Source: Silicimonas sp.
GTDB taxonomy: Bacteria > Pseudomonadota > Alphaproteobacteria > Rhodobacterales > Rhodobacteraceae
NCBI GenBank assembly: GCA_022826385.1
Contig: JAJDUZ010000071.1
Location: forward strand, 1 to 64,000
Direction: 5' to 3'
DNA: 64,000 bases
In this document: piece by piece, positions 19,409 through 28,033 of the stretch
Layout: each line of letters begins with the position of its first letter
Position numbering within the stretch: the first letter of the stretch is position 1
Notes under the pieces: generated by a model
Databases searched by the model: none
What the model saw: the letters and a program-made list of their open reading frames with translations, nothing else
Told to the model about the DNA's origin: nothing
Program-made: the position numbers and the translations under genes

Positions 19409-21016
19409 TCACGCCGATTGAGCGCCCGGTTCATCCTTTTTGCGGGCCATATACCAATTCGGGTCGCCCCATTCCGATTCAAGCCGCCAAGTGACCTCGT
19501 CCGGCGGAACAGCCCGCCCGAACAAGTAGCCCTGGCCCAATCCGCCGGCCTCGGCCCCCAAGTATCCAAGTTCCTCGGGGGTTTCGATCCCTTCGATTGT
19601 AACATCAATCTCGAACCCCTCGGCGAGGTCCATAATGATTGAGACGATCTTCTGGTTCTTGGGATGATGGGTAATGTCGCGCACAAAGCTTTGGTCGATC
19701 TTCACCCGGTCGAACGGCAGGTTTCTGAGACTGGCCAGACTGGAATACCCCGTTCCGAAATCGTCCAGCGCGATCTTGACGCCCAGGGCCTTCAGCGCTT
19801 CCAGCTTCTCGGACGCGGTGTCGAAGTCTGCGATAACCGAGCTTTCCGTCACCTCGACGGTCAACCTTTCCGCAGGAAAGGCACACTCCTGCAACAACAC
19901 TCTGATCGTTTCGACAAAGTGAGCATCCAAGAACTGCAAGGGGGACACGTTCACGGAAATCGATAGGTGTTCGGGCCAGCGACACGCGGCAACCAGTGCC
20001 TTAGAAATGATACCCTGCCCAAGTTCCGAGATCATGCCGCAATCCTCGGCGAGTTCGATGAAATACCCAGGTGGAATTGCCACAAGCTCGGCATGGTGCC
20101 AGCGCGCCAACACTTCGAATCCCACAAGCTCGCCCGTGCTGATATCGACAATCGGCTGGAACCACGGTTGCACATCGCCGTGCCGGACAGCCTCGCGCAA
20201 CGCCAGTTCCATTTCGGCGCGCGCGGTCGACAAGTCGTCCAGATCGGCGTCATACCATGATAACCGCCCGCGTCCTTCAGACTTCGCGCGATACAAAGCC
20301 GTGTCCGCACGACGCAGTGCTTCGGACGGTGCCACATCGTGCGTCCAAAGGGCCAAGCCCACACTACACCCGATCGAGACACCGACTTGATCGACAACAA
20401 ACCGCTCCTGCATACCATGGACAATGCGGCGTGCCGCCCGCTCAATCTCGGTCGCCGACAAATCTTGCTTGAAGAGAACAGCGAATTCATCGCCACCGAG
20501 CCGCGCGACGACGCCGAGGTCATCGACGATGTGACGCAGGCGAATTGCCACCTCTGTCAATACGGCGTCACCGACAGCATGTCCGCGCAGGTCATTCACC
20601 GGCTTGAACCGGTCCAGGTCAATCATGGCCACACAAAGCGGGGTGTTCTCAGACATTTGGCGTTGCGAGCTCTGCATACTGACGCCGAACGCGCGACGGT
20701 TCAAGAGACCCGTCAGTGCATCGTGATTGGCCGTCGCCTCGGCCAGTTCGTGTGCTTCTTCTTGCTGGGCCAGAAGCCATTTCATCCTGCGAGACTTGAC
20801 GAACAGCGACAGGATAAGCGCGACGACAAGATTGAAGACCAAGACGATTGTCTCATCCAGTTCGTAGTCTTCGTGATCCCGGCTGAACTCATAAAGCGCT
20901 TCAAATGCTTCCAACTCGGCCAGAACCGGCCAGGTCACAATGGCCGACGCAAAGAACAGCCCGTGCGCCGATAAGACAAAGGTCTTGATCTTCTGAGGCA
21001 ACGCGCCTTGGAACAT
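19409..21016 (-). CDS. Membrane-anchored GGDEF-EAL protein (cyclic-di-GMP synthesis/breakdown)
   Basis: A 535-residue bifunctional-architecture protein. Two N-terminal transmembrane segments (about 10-32 and 58-77) precede a GGDEF domain (about 90-255) with an intact RLGGDEFAVL active site. The EAL domain (about 265-515) carries EVL in place of EAL but keeps the glutamate, plus DDFGTGYSSL. No RxxD inhibitory site is seen at the usual place five residues before GGDEF. Both activities could be retained; which dominates cannot be predicted. It is convergent with gatB (21-base gap). It is the only cyclic-di-GMP enzyme in the window and may feed into surface-attachment control. Confidence 0.92.
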   Translation of the reverse strand: MFQGALPQKIKTFVLSAHGLFFASAIVTWPVLAELEAFEALYEFSRDHEDYELDETIVLVFNLVVALILSLFVKSRRMKWLLAQQEEAHELAEATANHDALTGLLNRRAFGVSMQSSQRQMSENTPLCVAMIDLDRFKPVNDLRGHAVGDAVLTEVAIRLRHIVDDLGVVARLGGDEFAVLFKQDLSATEIERAARRIVHGMQERFVVDQVGVSIGCSVGLALWTHDVAPSEALRRADTALYRAKSEGRGRLSWYDADLDDLSTARAEMELALREAVRHGDVQPWFQPIVDISTGELVGFEVLARWHHAELVAIPPGYFIELAEDCGMISELGQGIISKALVAACRWPEHLSISVNVSPLQFLDAHFVETIRVLLQECAFPAERLTVEVTESSVIADFDTASEKLEALKALGVKIALDDFGTGYSSLASLRNLPFDRVKIDQSFVRDITHHPKNQKIVSIIMDLAEGFEIDVTIEGIETPEELGYLGAEAGGLGQGYLFGRAVPPDEVTWRLESEWGDPNWYMARKKDEPGAQSA

Positions 21017-21347
21017 TTAGAAGCACCGGTCATTTGTCCTGCTGCTCGATGTCTAAGGCGGAACGTTTGGCATTCCGTAAAGGGCTGCGAGATGACCCGG
21101 CTGACATCCTTAAAATCCCATCGCAAAGGGGGCCAAAACAAGGGGCACTTCCAGTCCAAACGTGCAGATCACCTCTGAATAGACTGAATACCTGTTTGAA
21201 AAGAGCCCCTTAGGCTTGCAGCCGTCGACGTCGGTATCAGTAAAAATATGAGCCAAATTGATGTCTCTTTGGCGCGCCAAGACTGCGGCAAAACCAGAAA
21301 AGGCCCGGCATTTGCAAACCGGGCCTTCCAAAGCGAACTGGTTGGCT
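21017..21347. other. Intergenic region between cobS and the GGDEF-EAL gene
   Basis: Both flanking genes are on the minus strand. The cobS-proximal part holds a terminator (listed separately). The remainder, up to 21017, is the presumed leader and promoter of the GGDEF-EAL gene. It is noticeably less GC-rich around 21160-21260. No gene, repeat or recognised binding site is supported. Confidence 0.45.
21300..21327 (-). terminator. Intrinsic terminator of cobS
   Basis: Perfect 9-bp inverted repeat AAGGCCCGG/CCGGGCCTT with a ten-base loop. Read on the minus strand it is followed by TTTTCTGGTTTT. It lies about 20 bases after the cobS stop codon. Confidence 0.85.
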
Positions 21348-22322
21348 TCAGGCGATGGCGACGCTGGCCGCGCTTTCCGGCAGTTCCTCGTCGAAACAAC
21401 GCTGATAGAACTCGGCCACGGTCTGGCGTTCAAGCTCGTCGCATTTGTTGAGGAAGGTCAGGCGGAACGCATAGCCCACATCGCGGAAGATCTCGGCGTT
21501 CAGTGCCCAGTTGATCACCGTGCGCGGGCTCATCACCGTCGACAGGTCGCCATTCATGAACGCCGTCCGCGTCAGGTCAGCCACCGTCACCATCTGGCTG
21601 ACGGTCTGGCGCCCCTTCTCGGTGTTGTAATGCGGCGCTTTCGACAGAACGATGGCCGCTTCGGCGTCATGGTTCAGGTAGTTCAGAGTGCAAACCAGCG
21701 ACCAACGGTCCATCTGGGCCTGGTTGATCTGCTGCGTCCCGTGATAGAGGCCGGTCGTGTCACCGAGACCAACGGTATTTGCCGTGGCAAAGAGCCGGAA
21801 ATACGGGTGCGGCGTGATCACTTCGTTCTGGTCAAGCAAGGTCAGCTTGCCGTCGGTCTCGAGCACACGCTGGATCACGAACATGACGTCGGCGCGGCCT
21901 GCATCGTATTCGTCAAAGACAATGGCCGTCGGATTGCGCAACGCCCAAGGCAGGATACCCTCCTGGAAGACCGTAACCTGTTGGCCGTTCTCAAGCTTGA
22001 TGGCGTCCTTGCCGATCAGGTCGATGCGGCTGATATGGCTGTCGAGGTTCACGCGCACGCAGGGCCAGTTCAAACGAGCCGCGACCTGCTCGATATGGGT
22101 GGACTTACCAGTCCCGTGATAGCCTTGGATGATGACCCGGCGATTGTACTGGAACCCAGCCAGAATCGCGATCGTGGTCTCGGGATCAAACTTATAGGTC
22201 GTGTCGACCTCGGGCACACGGTCGGTCCGCTCGACGAAGCCTTTGACCTTCATCTCGGAATCTATGCCGAAGACATCGCGCAGGTCGATTTCTTCTGTCG
22301 GTTTGCCCAGTTCATCCATCAT
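21348..22322 (-). CDS. cobS: Cobaltochelatase subunit CobS (AAA+ ATPase)
   Basis: A 324-residue AAA+ ATPase. With CobT and CobN it forms the aerobic cobalt chelatase that inserts Co2+ into hydrogenobyrinic acid a,c-diamide in vitamin B12 synthesis. The Walker A motif GYHGTGKST and Walker B region [12 protein letters not shown] are intact, and the AAA+ core covers nearly the whole protein. The start is the first of two adjacent ATG codons (22322), with GAGGTGG as ribosome site; longer in-frame sequence upstream is low-complexity and rejected. CobT is encoded about 6 kb away on the other strand. CobN is not in the window. Confidence 0.95.
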   Translation of the reverse strand: MMDELGKPTEEIDLRDVFGIDSEMKVKGFVERTDRVPEVDTTYKFDPETTIAILAGFQYNRRVIIQGYHGTGKSTHIEQVAARLNWPCVRVNLDSHISRIDLIGKDAIKLENGQQVTVFQEGILPWALRNPTAIVFDEYDAGRADVMFVIQRVLETDGKLTLLDQNEVITPHPYFRLFATANTVGLGDTTGLYHGTQQINQAQMDRWSLVCTLNYLNHDAEAAIVLSKAPHYNTEKGRQTVSQMVTVADLTRTAFMNGDLSTVMSPRTVINWALNAEIFRDVGYAFRLTFLNKCDELERQTVAEFYQRCFDEELPESAASVAIA

Positions 22323-22628
22323 CTTGCCACCTCGTATCGGGCCGCCCGTCGGCCGCGGTTCCACCTGCCTCATTTGGAGCGGGCGTGCAAGATGTCGACC
22401 AGCGTCGTTTACAGATTGTTTGGTCGAATCTGCGACGGATAGCTTGTTTTCGTGAAGCCTCGGGAATGGGTCGCGAGTTTTTTGGTCGCGAGTGCGGCGC
22501 CCTGTCCGCTTGCGGGCGGGGCGCTTGGGCTTTGTGGGACGGGACAAGGACCCGCCAGACGGGTCCGTCTTTACGGCCCATTCACCCATCTGTGGTTTCG
22601 TGACGGCGTGTTGGAAAGTGAGAACACC
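22323..22628. other. Divergent promoter region between cobS and the chemoreceptor gene
   Basis: This should carry promoters for both genes. A 10-base direct repeat GGTCGCGAGT occurs at 22469-22478 and 22484-22493, separated by five T residues. A 7-bp hairpin GGACCCG/CGGGTCC lies at 22548-22566. Another inverted repeat, CAGATT/AATCTG, lies at 22412-22432. No cobalamin riboswitch was recognised. No gene is supported. Confidence 0.5.
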
Positions 22629-25160
22629 ATGTCGACCGAAGCCATCTCCCGGCCAAACATGTCGCCGCACCGAAAGGCGTCACTCGATATCAGGTCCAAG
22701 ATCCTTTTGGCCGTCGCCGTGCCCTTGGTGTTTGCGATTGCCGTGGGCGGCATTGCGATCGTGAACATCCAGCGGATGGCACATACGCAAGGATGGGTCG
22801 ATCACACGCAAAGGGTGCTTGGACAGGCCGCGAGCATTCTTGGGGCGGCGGTCGACATGGAAACCGGCATGCGCGGCTTTCTTCTGGCGGGTCAGGATCA
22901 GTTCCTTGAAACCTATGAAAACGGCGGCGCACGCGTGTTCAAGATGTTGTCGGACCTCCGCCAAACGGTAAGTGACAACCCACCGCAGGTCGAGAAACTC
23001 CAGGATGCCGAAGATATTCTAAAGCAATGGCAAACCGACGTGGTTGCAAAGCTTGTGGCATTGCGCCGCGAGATTGGCGATGCGCCCACAATGAACGACG
23101 TGGCAGGCGAGGTCAGCGAAGCCCGCGGACAAGTGTTCTTCAACACGTTCCGTGACCTGATCGACCGGTTCATAACCGCGGAAACGCGTGGGCTCGCCAA
23201 GCGACAGATGCGGTTCGAAGCGATGCTGACGAACCAGTTCGTAAAACCCGAGATGGTGCGCCGCGCCAAGAACGCGCTGCGCGATGCAAACGCCCGCATT
23301 GCAGAAGCCCAGGCGCTCTATGCAGCGGGCATCAACATGGAAACCGGCATGCGCGGCTATCTTTTGGCCGGGCAGGACAGTTTTCTGGCCCCCCTCACCG
23401 CGGGCGAGGAAGAATTCACCGAGCGGTTGCGCAATCTGCAAACGGCCGTTTCCGGCTCCGAAAGCCAACTTGCCCTGCTCTCTGAAATCGAGAGCGTGAT
23501 TGGGGACTGGCGCGCCAGCGTTGTTACTCCGATGATCGCTCTTCGGCACGAAATCGGGGACGCCAAAACAATGGACGACATGGCCGACATCGTTGGCGAG
23601 GCGCGTGGCAAGGCCTATTTCGATGCTTTCCGCGTCATCATGGCTGACTTCACGAACGAAGAGCGCGCGTTGATGGTCGTGCGCCAGGCCGAGAATGCGT
23701 CGACGCAAAAGATGACCATACGCATGACCCTTGGCGCCCTTGGCGTGGGACTGGTGGTTGGCGGTTCCCTGGCGGTTGGGCTGGGAACCAATATCGGCCG
23801 GTCGCTGCGACAGCTGGCGGATGGGATGCGACAACTGTCCGAAGGCGATCTTGGCGTTGCCATTCAGGGGCAGGATCGCGGCGACGAAGTCGGATTGATG
23901 TCTCGGGCGACAGAAGTCTTCAAGCAGAACGCCTTGAAGATGGACGCCCTGAATGCCCGACGCGAAGCCGACGCAAAACGACTGTCGGAACTCGCGGAAG
24001 AACGCGAAGCGGCGGCCGCCCGCGAGGCAGAGGCGCGACAGGAACAGGACTTGCGAGACCAGCGCGCGCAACAGCAACGCGATGCGATGATGGCCGAGCT
24101 GGATGCCTCGTTCGGCTTGGTGGTCGACGCGGCCGCACAGGGCGACTTCGCCAAGCGCATCAACGCTGATTTCAAGGACGAGGTGCTGGTGGGGCTGGCG
24201 CGCAAAATGAACACATTGATGCACTCGGTCGACACCGGATTGTCAGCAGCCGGCACCACGCTGCAACACATTTCCGAGGGCGACCTGACCCAGGAAATGC
24301 GGGGCAACTTCAAAGGCGCATTTGCAGACCTGCAGCACCACATGAACAGTATGGTCGCGTCGTTGCGCCAACTGATCGGGGGCCTTTCCGACAACAGCGC
24401 TTCGGTCGCGCAAGCATCCAGCAATCTGACGCGAACCGCCGAGGAGCTCTCGCGCGAGGCTGAGGCCAACGCCTCGGCCCTGGCCCAGACCTCGACATCT
24501 GTCGAGTCGATTGCCGAAAGTTTCGCGCAAATCACCGCGAACGTCTCGGCCTCCAGCAATCTTGCGCGTCAGGCCCGCGAAACGGCGAAGGAAAACGAAA
24601 ACGTTGCCTCGGAAGCCGTGGCCTCGATGGAAAAGATCGCCGAAGCGTCGCAGGAAATCGAGCGCGTGGTATCCGTAATCGATGGCATCACCTTCCAGAT
24701 CAACTTGCTGGCGTTGAATGCAGGCGTTGAAGCGGCGCGCGCCGGCGACGCCGGTCGCGGTTTCTCGGTCGTGGCGTCGGAAGTGCGGGCGCTCGCTCAA
24801 CGGTCCAGCGACGCGGCGACCGAAATCACACAAGTCATCGGTCGCACCAACAGCGCGATCTCTGACGGGGTCACGAAGGTGACAGCGGCAAAGTCGTCGC
24901 TCGATCAGATTGCCGAGAATGTCTTGACCATCGCGTCAAGCATTGACGAGGCGTCCGAGATGATCTCGAATCAGGCGACGGGGCTTGGCCAGGTCACGTC
25001 TTCTGTCACGCAAATCGACAACACGACCCAGCGTCAGGTCAGCGCCTTCGAAGACATCACTGCCTCAAGCACCGACCTTGCCAATCAGGCCAACGACCTG
25101 CAAAGCGCCGCAGCCAGTTTCCACCTCGGGCGGACCAAGCGCGCGCTGGATGCAGCTTAG
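22629..25160 (+). CDS. Methyl-accepting chemotaxis protein with duplicated CHASE3-like sensor domain
   Basis: An 843-residue inner-membrane chemoreceptor. After a first transmembrane helix (about 25-46) come two CHASE3-like periplasmic modules about 160 residues apart. [14 protein letters not shown] at 77-90 recurs as [14 protein letters not shown] at 237-250, and the ALR(R/H)EIGDA segments at 144 and 304 also match. A second transmembrane helix (about 364-386), a HAMP region, a linker rich in charged residues and the MCP signalling domain follow. The hairpin tip (around [31 protein letters not shown]) is intact, so it should control a CheA kinase. No chemotaxis genes are adjacent. The start is the ATG giving MSTEAISRP. 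Confidence 0.92.
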   Translation: MSTEAISRPNMSPHRKASLDIRSKILLAVAVPLVFAIAVGGIAIVNIQRMAHTQGWVDHTQRVLGQAASILGAAVDMETGMRGFLLAGQDQFLETYENGGARVFKMLSDLRQTVSDNPPQVEKLQDAEDILKQWQTDVVAKLVALRREIGDAPTMNDVAGEVSEARGQVFFNTFRDLIDRFITAETRGLAKRQMRFEAMLTNQFVKPEMVRRAKNALRDANARIAEAQALYAAGINMETGMRGYLLAGQDSFLAPLTAGEEEFTERLRNLQTAVSGSESQLALLSEIESVIGDWRASVVTPMIALRHEIGDAKTMDDMADIVGEARGKAYFDAFRVIMADFTNEERALMVVRQAENASTQKMTIRMTLGALGVGLVVGGSLAVGLGTNIGRSLRQLADGMRQLSEGDLGVAIQGQDRGDEVGLMSRATEVFKQNALKMDALNARREADAKRLSELAEEREAAAAREAEARQEQDLRDQRAQQQRDAMMAELDASFGLVVDAAAQGDFAKRINADFKDEVLVGLARKMNTLMHSVDTGLSAAGTTLQHISEGDLTQEMRGNFKGAFADLQHHMNSMVASLRQLIGGLSDNSASVAQASSNLTRTAEELSREAEANASALAQTSTSVESIAESFAQITANVSASSNLARQARETAKENENVASEAVASMEKIAEASQEIERVVSVIDGITFQINLLALNAGVEAARAGDAGRGFSVVASEVRALAQRSSDAATEITQVIGRTNSAISDGVTKVTAAKSSLDQIAENVLTIASSIDEASEMISNQATGLGQVTSSVTQIDNTTQRQVSAFEDITASSTDLANQANDLQSAAASFHLGRTKRALDAA

Positions 25161-25302
25161 GTCGCCTCGGAATTGCTGTGCGGTTTGCGCCCCAGCAAGG
25201 GGCCCGAGCCCGCTTCCTCGCGCACCGGACCCCAAGGCATTGTGATTTCCCCGTGATCCGCCGATCGCGTAGTCTGCGCGCGAAGGATAAGGAGACGGAT
25301 CA

Positions 25303-25770
25303 ATGGACAGACGCTTGTTTCTTGGGGCCGGGCTGGCTGCAGCGGCAACGGGGGCAACCATGCCGCAAGCTGTATTTGCCGCGTTCGAAGTAACGCGGAC
25401 CGATGCCGAGTGGCGAGCCATGTTGACCAAGGCCGAATACAAGGTGATGCGCAAGGAAGGCACCGAACGGGCGGGTTCCAGTCCATTGGACAAGAACTAC
25501 GCGGCGGGCATCTATCACTGCAAAGGCTGCGACCTGGCCGTCTATTCCTCGCAGCACAAGTTCGACAGCAAAACCGGGTGGCCGTCTTTCTGGCAATCGC
25601 TTCCAAAGGCTGTCGGCACCAAGCCGGACCGCAAGCTTCTGACGGTCCGCACCGAAGTGCATTGCCGCCGCTGCGGCAGCCACCTTGGGCACATCTTTGA
25701 CGACGGCCCGGCACCGACGGGCAAACGGCACTGCCTGAATGGCATCAGCCTGGTCTTCAAGGCCGCCTGA
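25303..25770 (+). CDS. msrB: Peptide-methionine (R)-S-oxide reductase, exported
   Basis: A 155-residue enzyme that repairs methionine-R-sulfoxide in proteins. The N-terminus (MDRRLFLGAGLAAAATG) has twin arginines followed by a hydrophobic stretch, so export by Tat is likely and the substrates would be periplasmic. Four zinc cysteines are present (Cys73, Cys76, Cys121, Cys124), with the catalytic Cys144 in RHCLN. The region TGWPSFW is diagnostic. The start has a strong AAGGAGA ribosome site. It is a single gene downstream of the chemoreceptor, with no partner msrA in view. Confidence 0.93.
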   Translation: MDRRLFLGAGLAAAATGATMPQAVFAAFEVTRTDAEWRAMLTKAEYKVMRKEGTERAGSSPLDKNYAAGIYHCKGCDLAVYSSQHKFDSKTGWPSFWQSLPKAVGTKPDRKLLTVRTEVHCRRCGSHLGHIFDDGPAPTGKRHCLNGISLVFKAA

Positions 25771-25957
25771 CATCCCGAGTTTTCAGAGGCTTAACGCTGG
25801 AGGGCGCTGCACAATTTCTGCGGAGCCCTTTCCCGTTTAAGCAGAGTCTGCACAAACACTGATCAAACACGGCAGGTCAACTGCAGACCGGGCCGGTAAA
25901 TGTATCCTCAATAACTCTCACACAGACTTCGATCCACCCTTCGAAGCACGCTCGTAC

Positions 25958-25988
25958 CCGCCTTCGGTTCCCCTACCGAAGGCGGTTT
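25958..25988 (+). terminator. Strong hairpin, probable terminator
   Basis: An 11-bp perfect inverted repeat CCGCCTTCGGT/ACCGAAGGCGG (25958-25968, 25975-25985) with a six-base loop is followed by TTT on the plus strand. It lies almost 190 bases after msrB, so it may instead end a small RNA transcribed from 25771-25957. A separate 14-base GC palindrome, CCGGGCCGGCCCGG, lies at 25994-26007, four bases before the J-protein stop codon. Confidence 0.65.
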
Positions 25989-26010
25989 CGATTCCGGGCC
26001 GGCCCGGTGC

Positions 26011-26640
26011 CTAGTTTTGGAAGTTACGGCTTTCCTTGATCTGGTCCCAAGCCCAGACGACCTCGGCCAGTTGTTCCTCGTGGCCCCGGTCACCGCCATT
26101 CATATCGGGGTGAAGAACCTTGATCAAAGCCTTGTAAGATTTTCGAATTTCGGCCTTGGTCCAATGATCTTTGGCTTCAAGGATATCCAGCGCCCGGCGT
26201 TCGGTCGGCGGCAGCTTCCGCGTGCCGGTGATCGACTTGCCCGGGTTGCGCGTGGCGTTCTCGCCCAGGATCTGATGCGGGTCATCAATGCCAAGGCGCG
26301 ACCAGGCCCGCGCTTCCTCGCCCTTCTTCCCGAAAGGTCTTGTCTCCCGCTCCCACACCCGATCCTTGTCGAGCTGGGCGTTCATCTCGTCCTCGGTCTG
26401 GCCTTGGAAAAAGTTCCATTTCAGATTGTATTCGCGCACATGGTCCTTGCAGAACCAATAGAACTCATCAAGGTCATCGGGCGATTTCGGCGCCCGGTAT
26501 TGGCCGGTTTCCTGGCAGCCGGGATGCTCGCAGGCCCGCGTCGAGGTCTCGAATGCGCCAGACATGCCGCGACGCGTGCGCTGGCGCTTCTTCTTGTCCG
26601 AGGACACACTCAAATCGAAACCAAACGGATCTTCTGCCAT
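26011..26640 (-). CDS. J-domain (DnaJ-like) co-chaperone
   Basis: A 209-residue protein with a C-terminal J domain (about 150-207) carrying the HPD motif at 177-179. That motif stimulates the ATPase of an Hsp70 partner. The N-terminal half is not a classic DnaJ region. It contains Cys37, Cys42, Cys64 and His67, which could form a small metal site, and a YWFCKDHVREYN segment. It diverges from bolA, with 76 bases between the starts. The client is unknown. The association with bolA and the cob genes looks like a family neighbourhood rather than proof of function. Confidence 0.9.
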   Translation of the reverse strand: MAEDPFGFDLSVSSDKKKRQRTRRGMSGAFETSTRACEHPGCQETGQYRAPKSPDDLDEFYWFCKDHVREYNLKWNFFQGQTEDEMNAQLDKDRVWERETRPFGKKGEEARAWSRLGIDDPHQILGENATRNPGKSITGTRKLPPTERRALDILEAKDHWTKAEIRKSYKALIKVLHPDMNGGDRGHEEQLAEVVWAWDQIKESRNFQN

Positions 26641-26716
26641 CTGCTACCTGCCTTTCCGACTCGGACCAGAGAGTTTACCGTGGTCCCGACAAGATTGAAG
26701 GGGCAATACGAAGAAA

Positions 26717-26974
26717 ATGCGCGTCGAAGACGAAATCCGCGCAAAGCTGGACGAAGCCTTCCAGCCGAGCGCACTTAATGTGCTGGATGAAAGCGAACAG
26801 CATCGTGGCCATGCCGGTTACCAAGAGGGCGGTCAGAGCCATTTTCGGGTCGCAATCACCGCGGACGCGTTCAAGGACATGAGCCGGATCGAACGGCACC
26901 GCGCCGTTCATGCCGCATTGGGCGCCGACCTGATCGGGCGCATTCACGCGCTCGCGCTCGAGATCAAGACCTAG
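26717..26974 (+). CDS. bolA: BolA family protein
   Basis: An 85-residue BolA/IbaG-like protein. It has the class II KH-like fold with the ligand histidine region SEQHRGHAGYQEGGQSHFRV and the RHRAVHAAL helix. BolA proteins pair with monothiol glutaredoxins in iron-sulfur handling and influence stress morphology. The ATG at 26717 follows a weak AAGAAA site. Its stop overlaps by four bases the stop of a convergent DUF4177 gene, so the two transcripts share their 3' ends. Confidence 0.92.
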   Translation: MRVEDEIRAKLDEAFQPSALNVLDESEQHRGHAGYQEGGQSHFRVAITADAFKDMSRIERHRAVHAALGADLIGRIHALALEIKT

Positions 26975-27357
26975 TCTTCGACCGCGCGGATCGAGGGCGC
27001 CGCCCCTTCGGCAGGTGGCTCGGCACTTAGAGGTCTCGTGGGGGGCTCGGGGTCCGCGGCTTCCGGGATGTCGTCCCCGACACCCAAGGGCCGCGAGGTG
27101 ACCCGATCAAGCGGCAGAGCTTCGGCCTCCAAACGGCGGAAGATCAAAACGTTCTGATAGGTTTGCTGCGACCCGGTCAGACCTTTGCGCTCGCTGCACG
27201 GCAAGGTCTCTGACCGGACATACTCCCAGCCGTCCGCGGCCATTTCGTTCAACGCCTCGGTCATCGACAGGGCGAACCGGTCCTCGGTCGTTTTAACGCC
27301 CTTGGCCTTCGTGCCCGTATTCGGCGCCGGCACGGCCTTGTATTCGAACTTGCGCAT
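26971..27357 (-). CDS. DUF4177 domain-containing protein
   Basis: A 128-residue protein with the DUF4177 pattern near the N-terminus (MRKFEYKAVPAPNTG, then LNEMAADGWEYV). A proline- and acid-rich tail, probably disordered, follows (about 95-128). No catalytic residues are known for the family, and there is no signal peptide. The start has a GGGAGA ribosome site. It is convergent with bolA and overlaps its last codon. Confidence 0.85.
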   Translation of the reverse strand: MRKFEYKAVPAPNTGTKAKGVKTTEDRFALSMTEALNEMAADGWEYVRSETLPCSERKGLTGSQQTYQNVLIFRRLEAEALPLDRVTSRPLGVGDDIPEAADPEPPTRPLSAEPPAEGAAPSIRAVED

Positions 27358-27537
27358 TGCGTGTCTCCCAGTCTTGGGCCGGAGTTAACACTTACATGCC
27401 AAGGACGAAAGTCGGCATGGGAGCGATTGGCGGCGGTCGGCCAAGTGCGGCGCTCGGAACACATGCTGCGCCGCGGCGTCTTCAAGATACCTAAATTGTT
27501 TCATCATTGAGCAGCTATTTCTGCCTATGCTGTAATT

Positions 27538-27915
27538 ATGAGCGGTTTGAAAACAATTTTAGTCGCTTTGATCGGGCTTATGCCTTTCAGCGCGACAGCA
27601 TCGGCGGATGACACCCTCCGCACGTTCGCCTCGTGCGCGGGTCGCCTCTCGGCGACGATGGAATATCAATGGCTTATGAGCCATCCCGACGCGGACCGAA
27701 CGGAAGCCCAACGCGGCGCGATGTTGTCGCTGGTCGACGCCTTGATGGCGCCCGGCCAAGGCCGCGACGTCCTGTCTTGGCGTGTTGACGCCAAACAGGC
27801 GCATGCGGTGCTGCTTACGCGTGCCACATTCAACCACGACGCCGAGGACGCGGCCTGGGCGCTGGCCCGCGCGGAAACGCAGCTTGCGGCCTGTACAGGC
27901 CTTCTTCTGAGCTGA
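27538..27915 (+). CDS. Exported hypothetical protein
   Basis: A 125-residue protein with a signal peptide ([23 protein letters not shown], cleavage near 23) and a small helical mature part. Two cysteines, in ASCAGRLSA and LAACTGLLL near the two ends, could form a disulfide in the periplasm. There is no recognised domain. No clear ribosome site precedes the ATG, which is unusual among its neighbours. It is followed directly by a copy of the composite hairpin repeat and then by cobT. Confidence 0.7.
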   Translation: MSGLKTILVALIGLMPFSATASADDTLRTFASCAGRLSATMEYQWLMSHPDADRTEAQRGAMLSLVDALMAPGQGRDVLSWRVDAKQAHAVLLTRATFNHDAEDAAWALARAETQLAACTGLLLS

Positions 27916-27923
27916 GCGGTCGA

Positions 27924-27984
27924 GGGGCTCTGCCCCACGTTGGCTGCGCCAACGCCCCCGGGATATTTTCAGGCCAATGGAAAG
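27924..27984 (+). repeat. Composite 3'-end repeat, copy A
   Basis: Two hairpins (GGGGC-TCT-GCCCC at 27924-27936 and CGTTGGC-TGC-GCCAACG at 27938-27954) are followed by CCCCCGGGATATTTTCAGG and then CCAATGGAAA. It begins nine bases after the stop of the exported hypothetical gene and reads in its direction. Similar elements lie at 39431-39505, 51257-51314 and 51452-51531. Confidence 0.8.
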
Positions 27985-28033
27985 CGCCTGTGGTCCTTGT
28001 GATTGTCGGCGTTTGCTGGTTTATCCCGGGATC

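Noticed and set aside
22323-22628. Cobalamin riboswitch upstream of cobS
   Set aside because: No B12-box-like sequence or matching fold was recognised in the leader.
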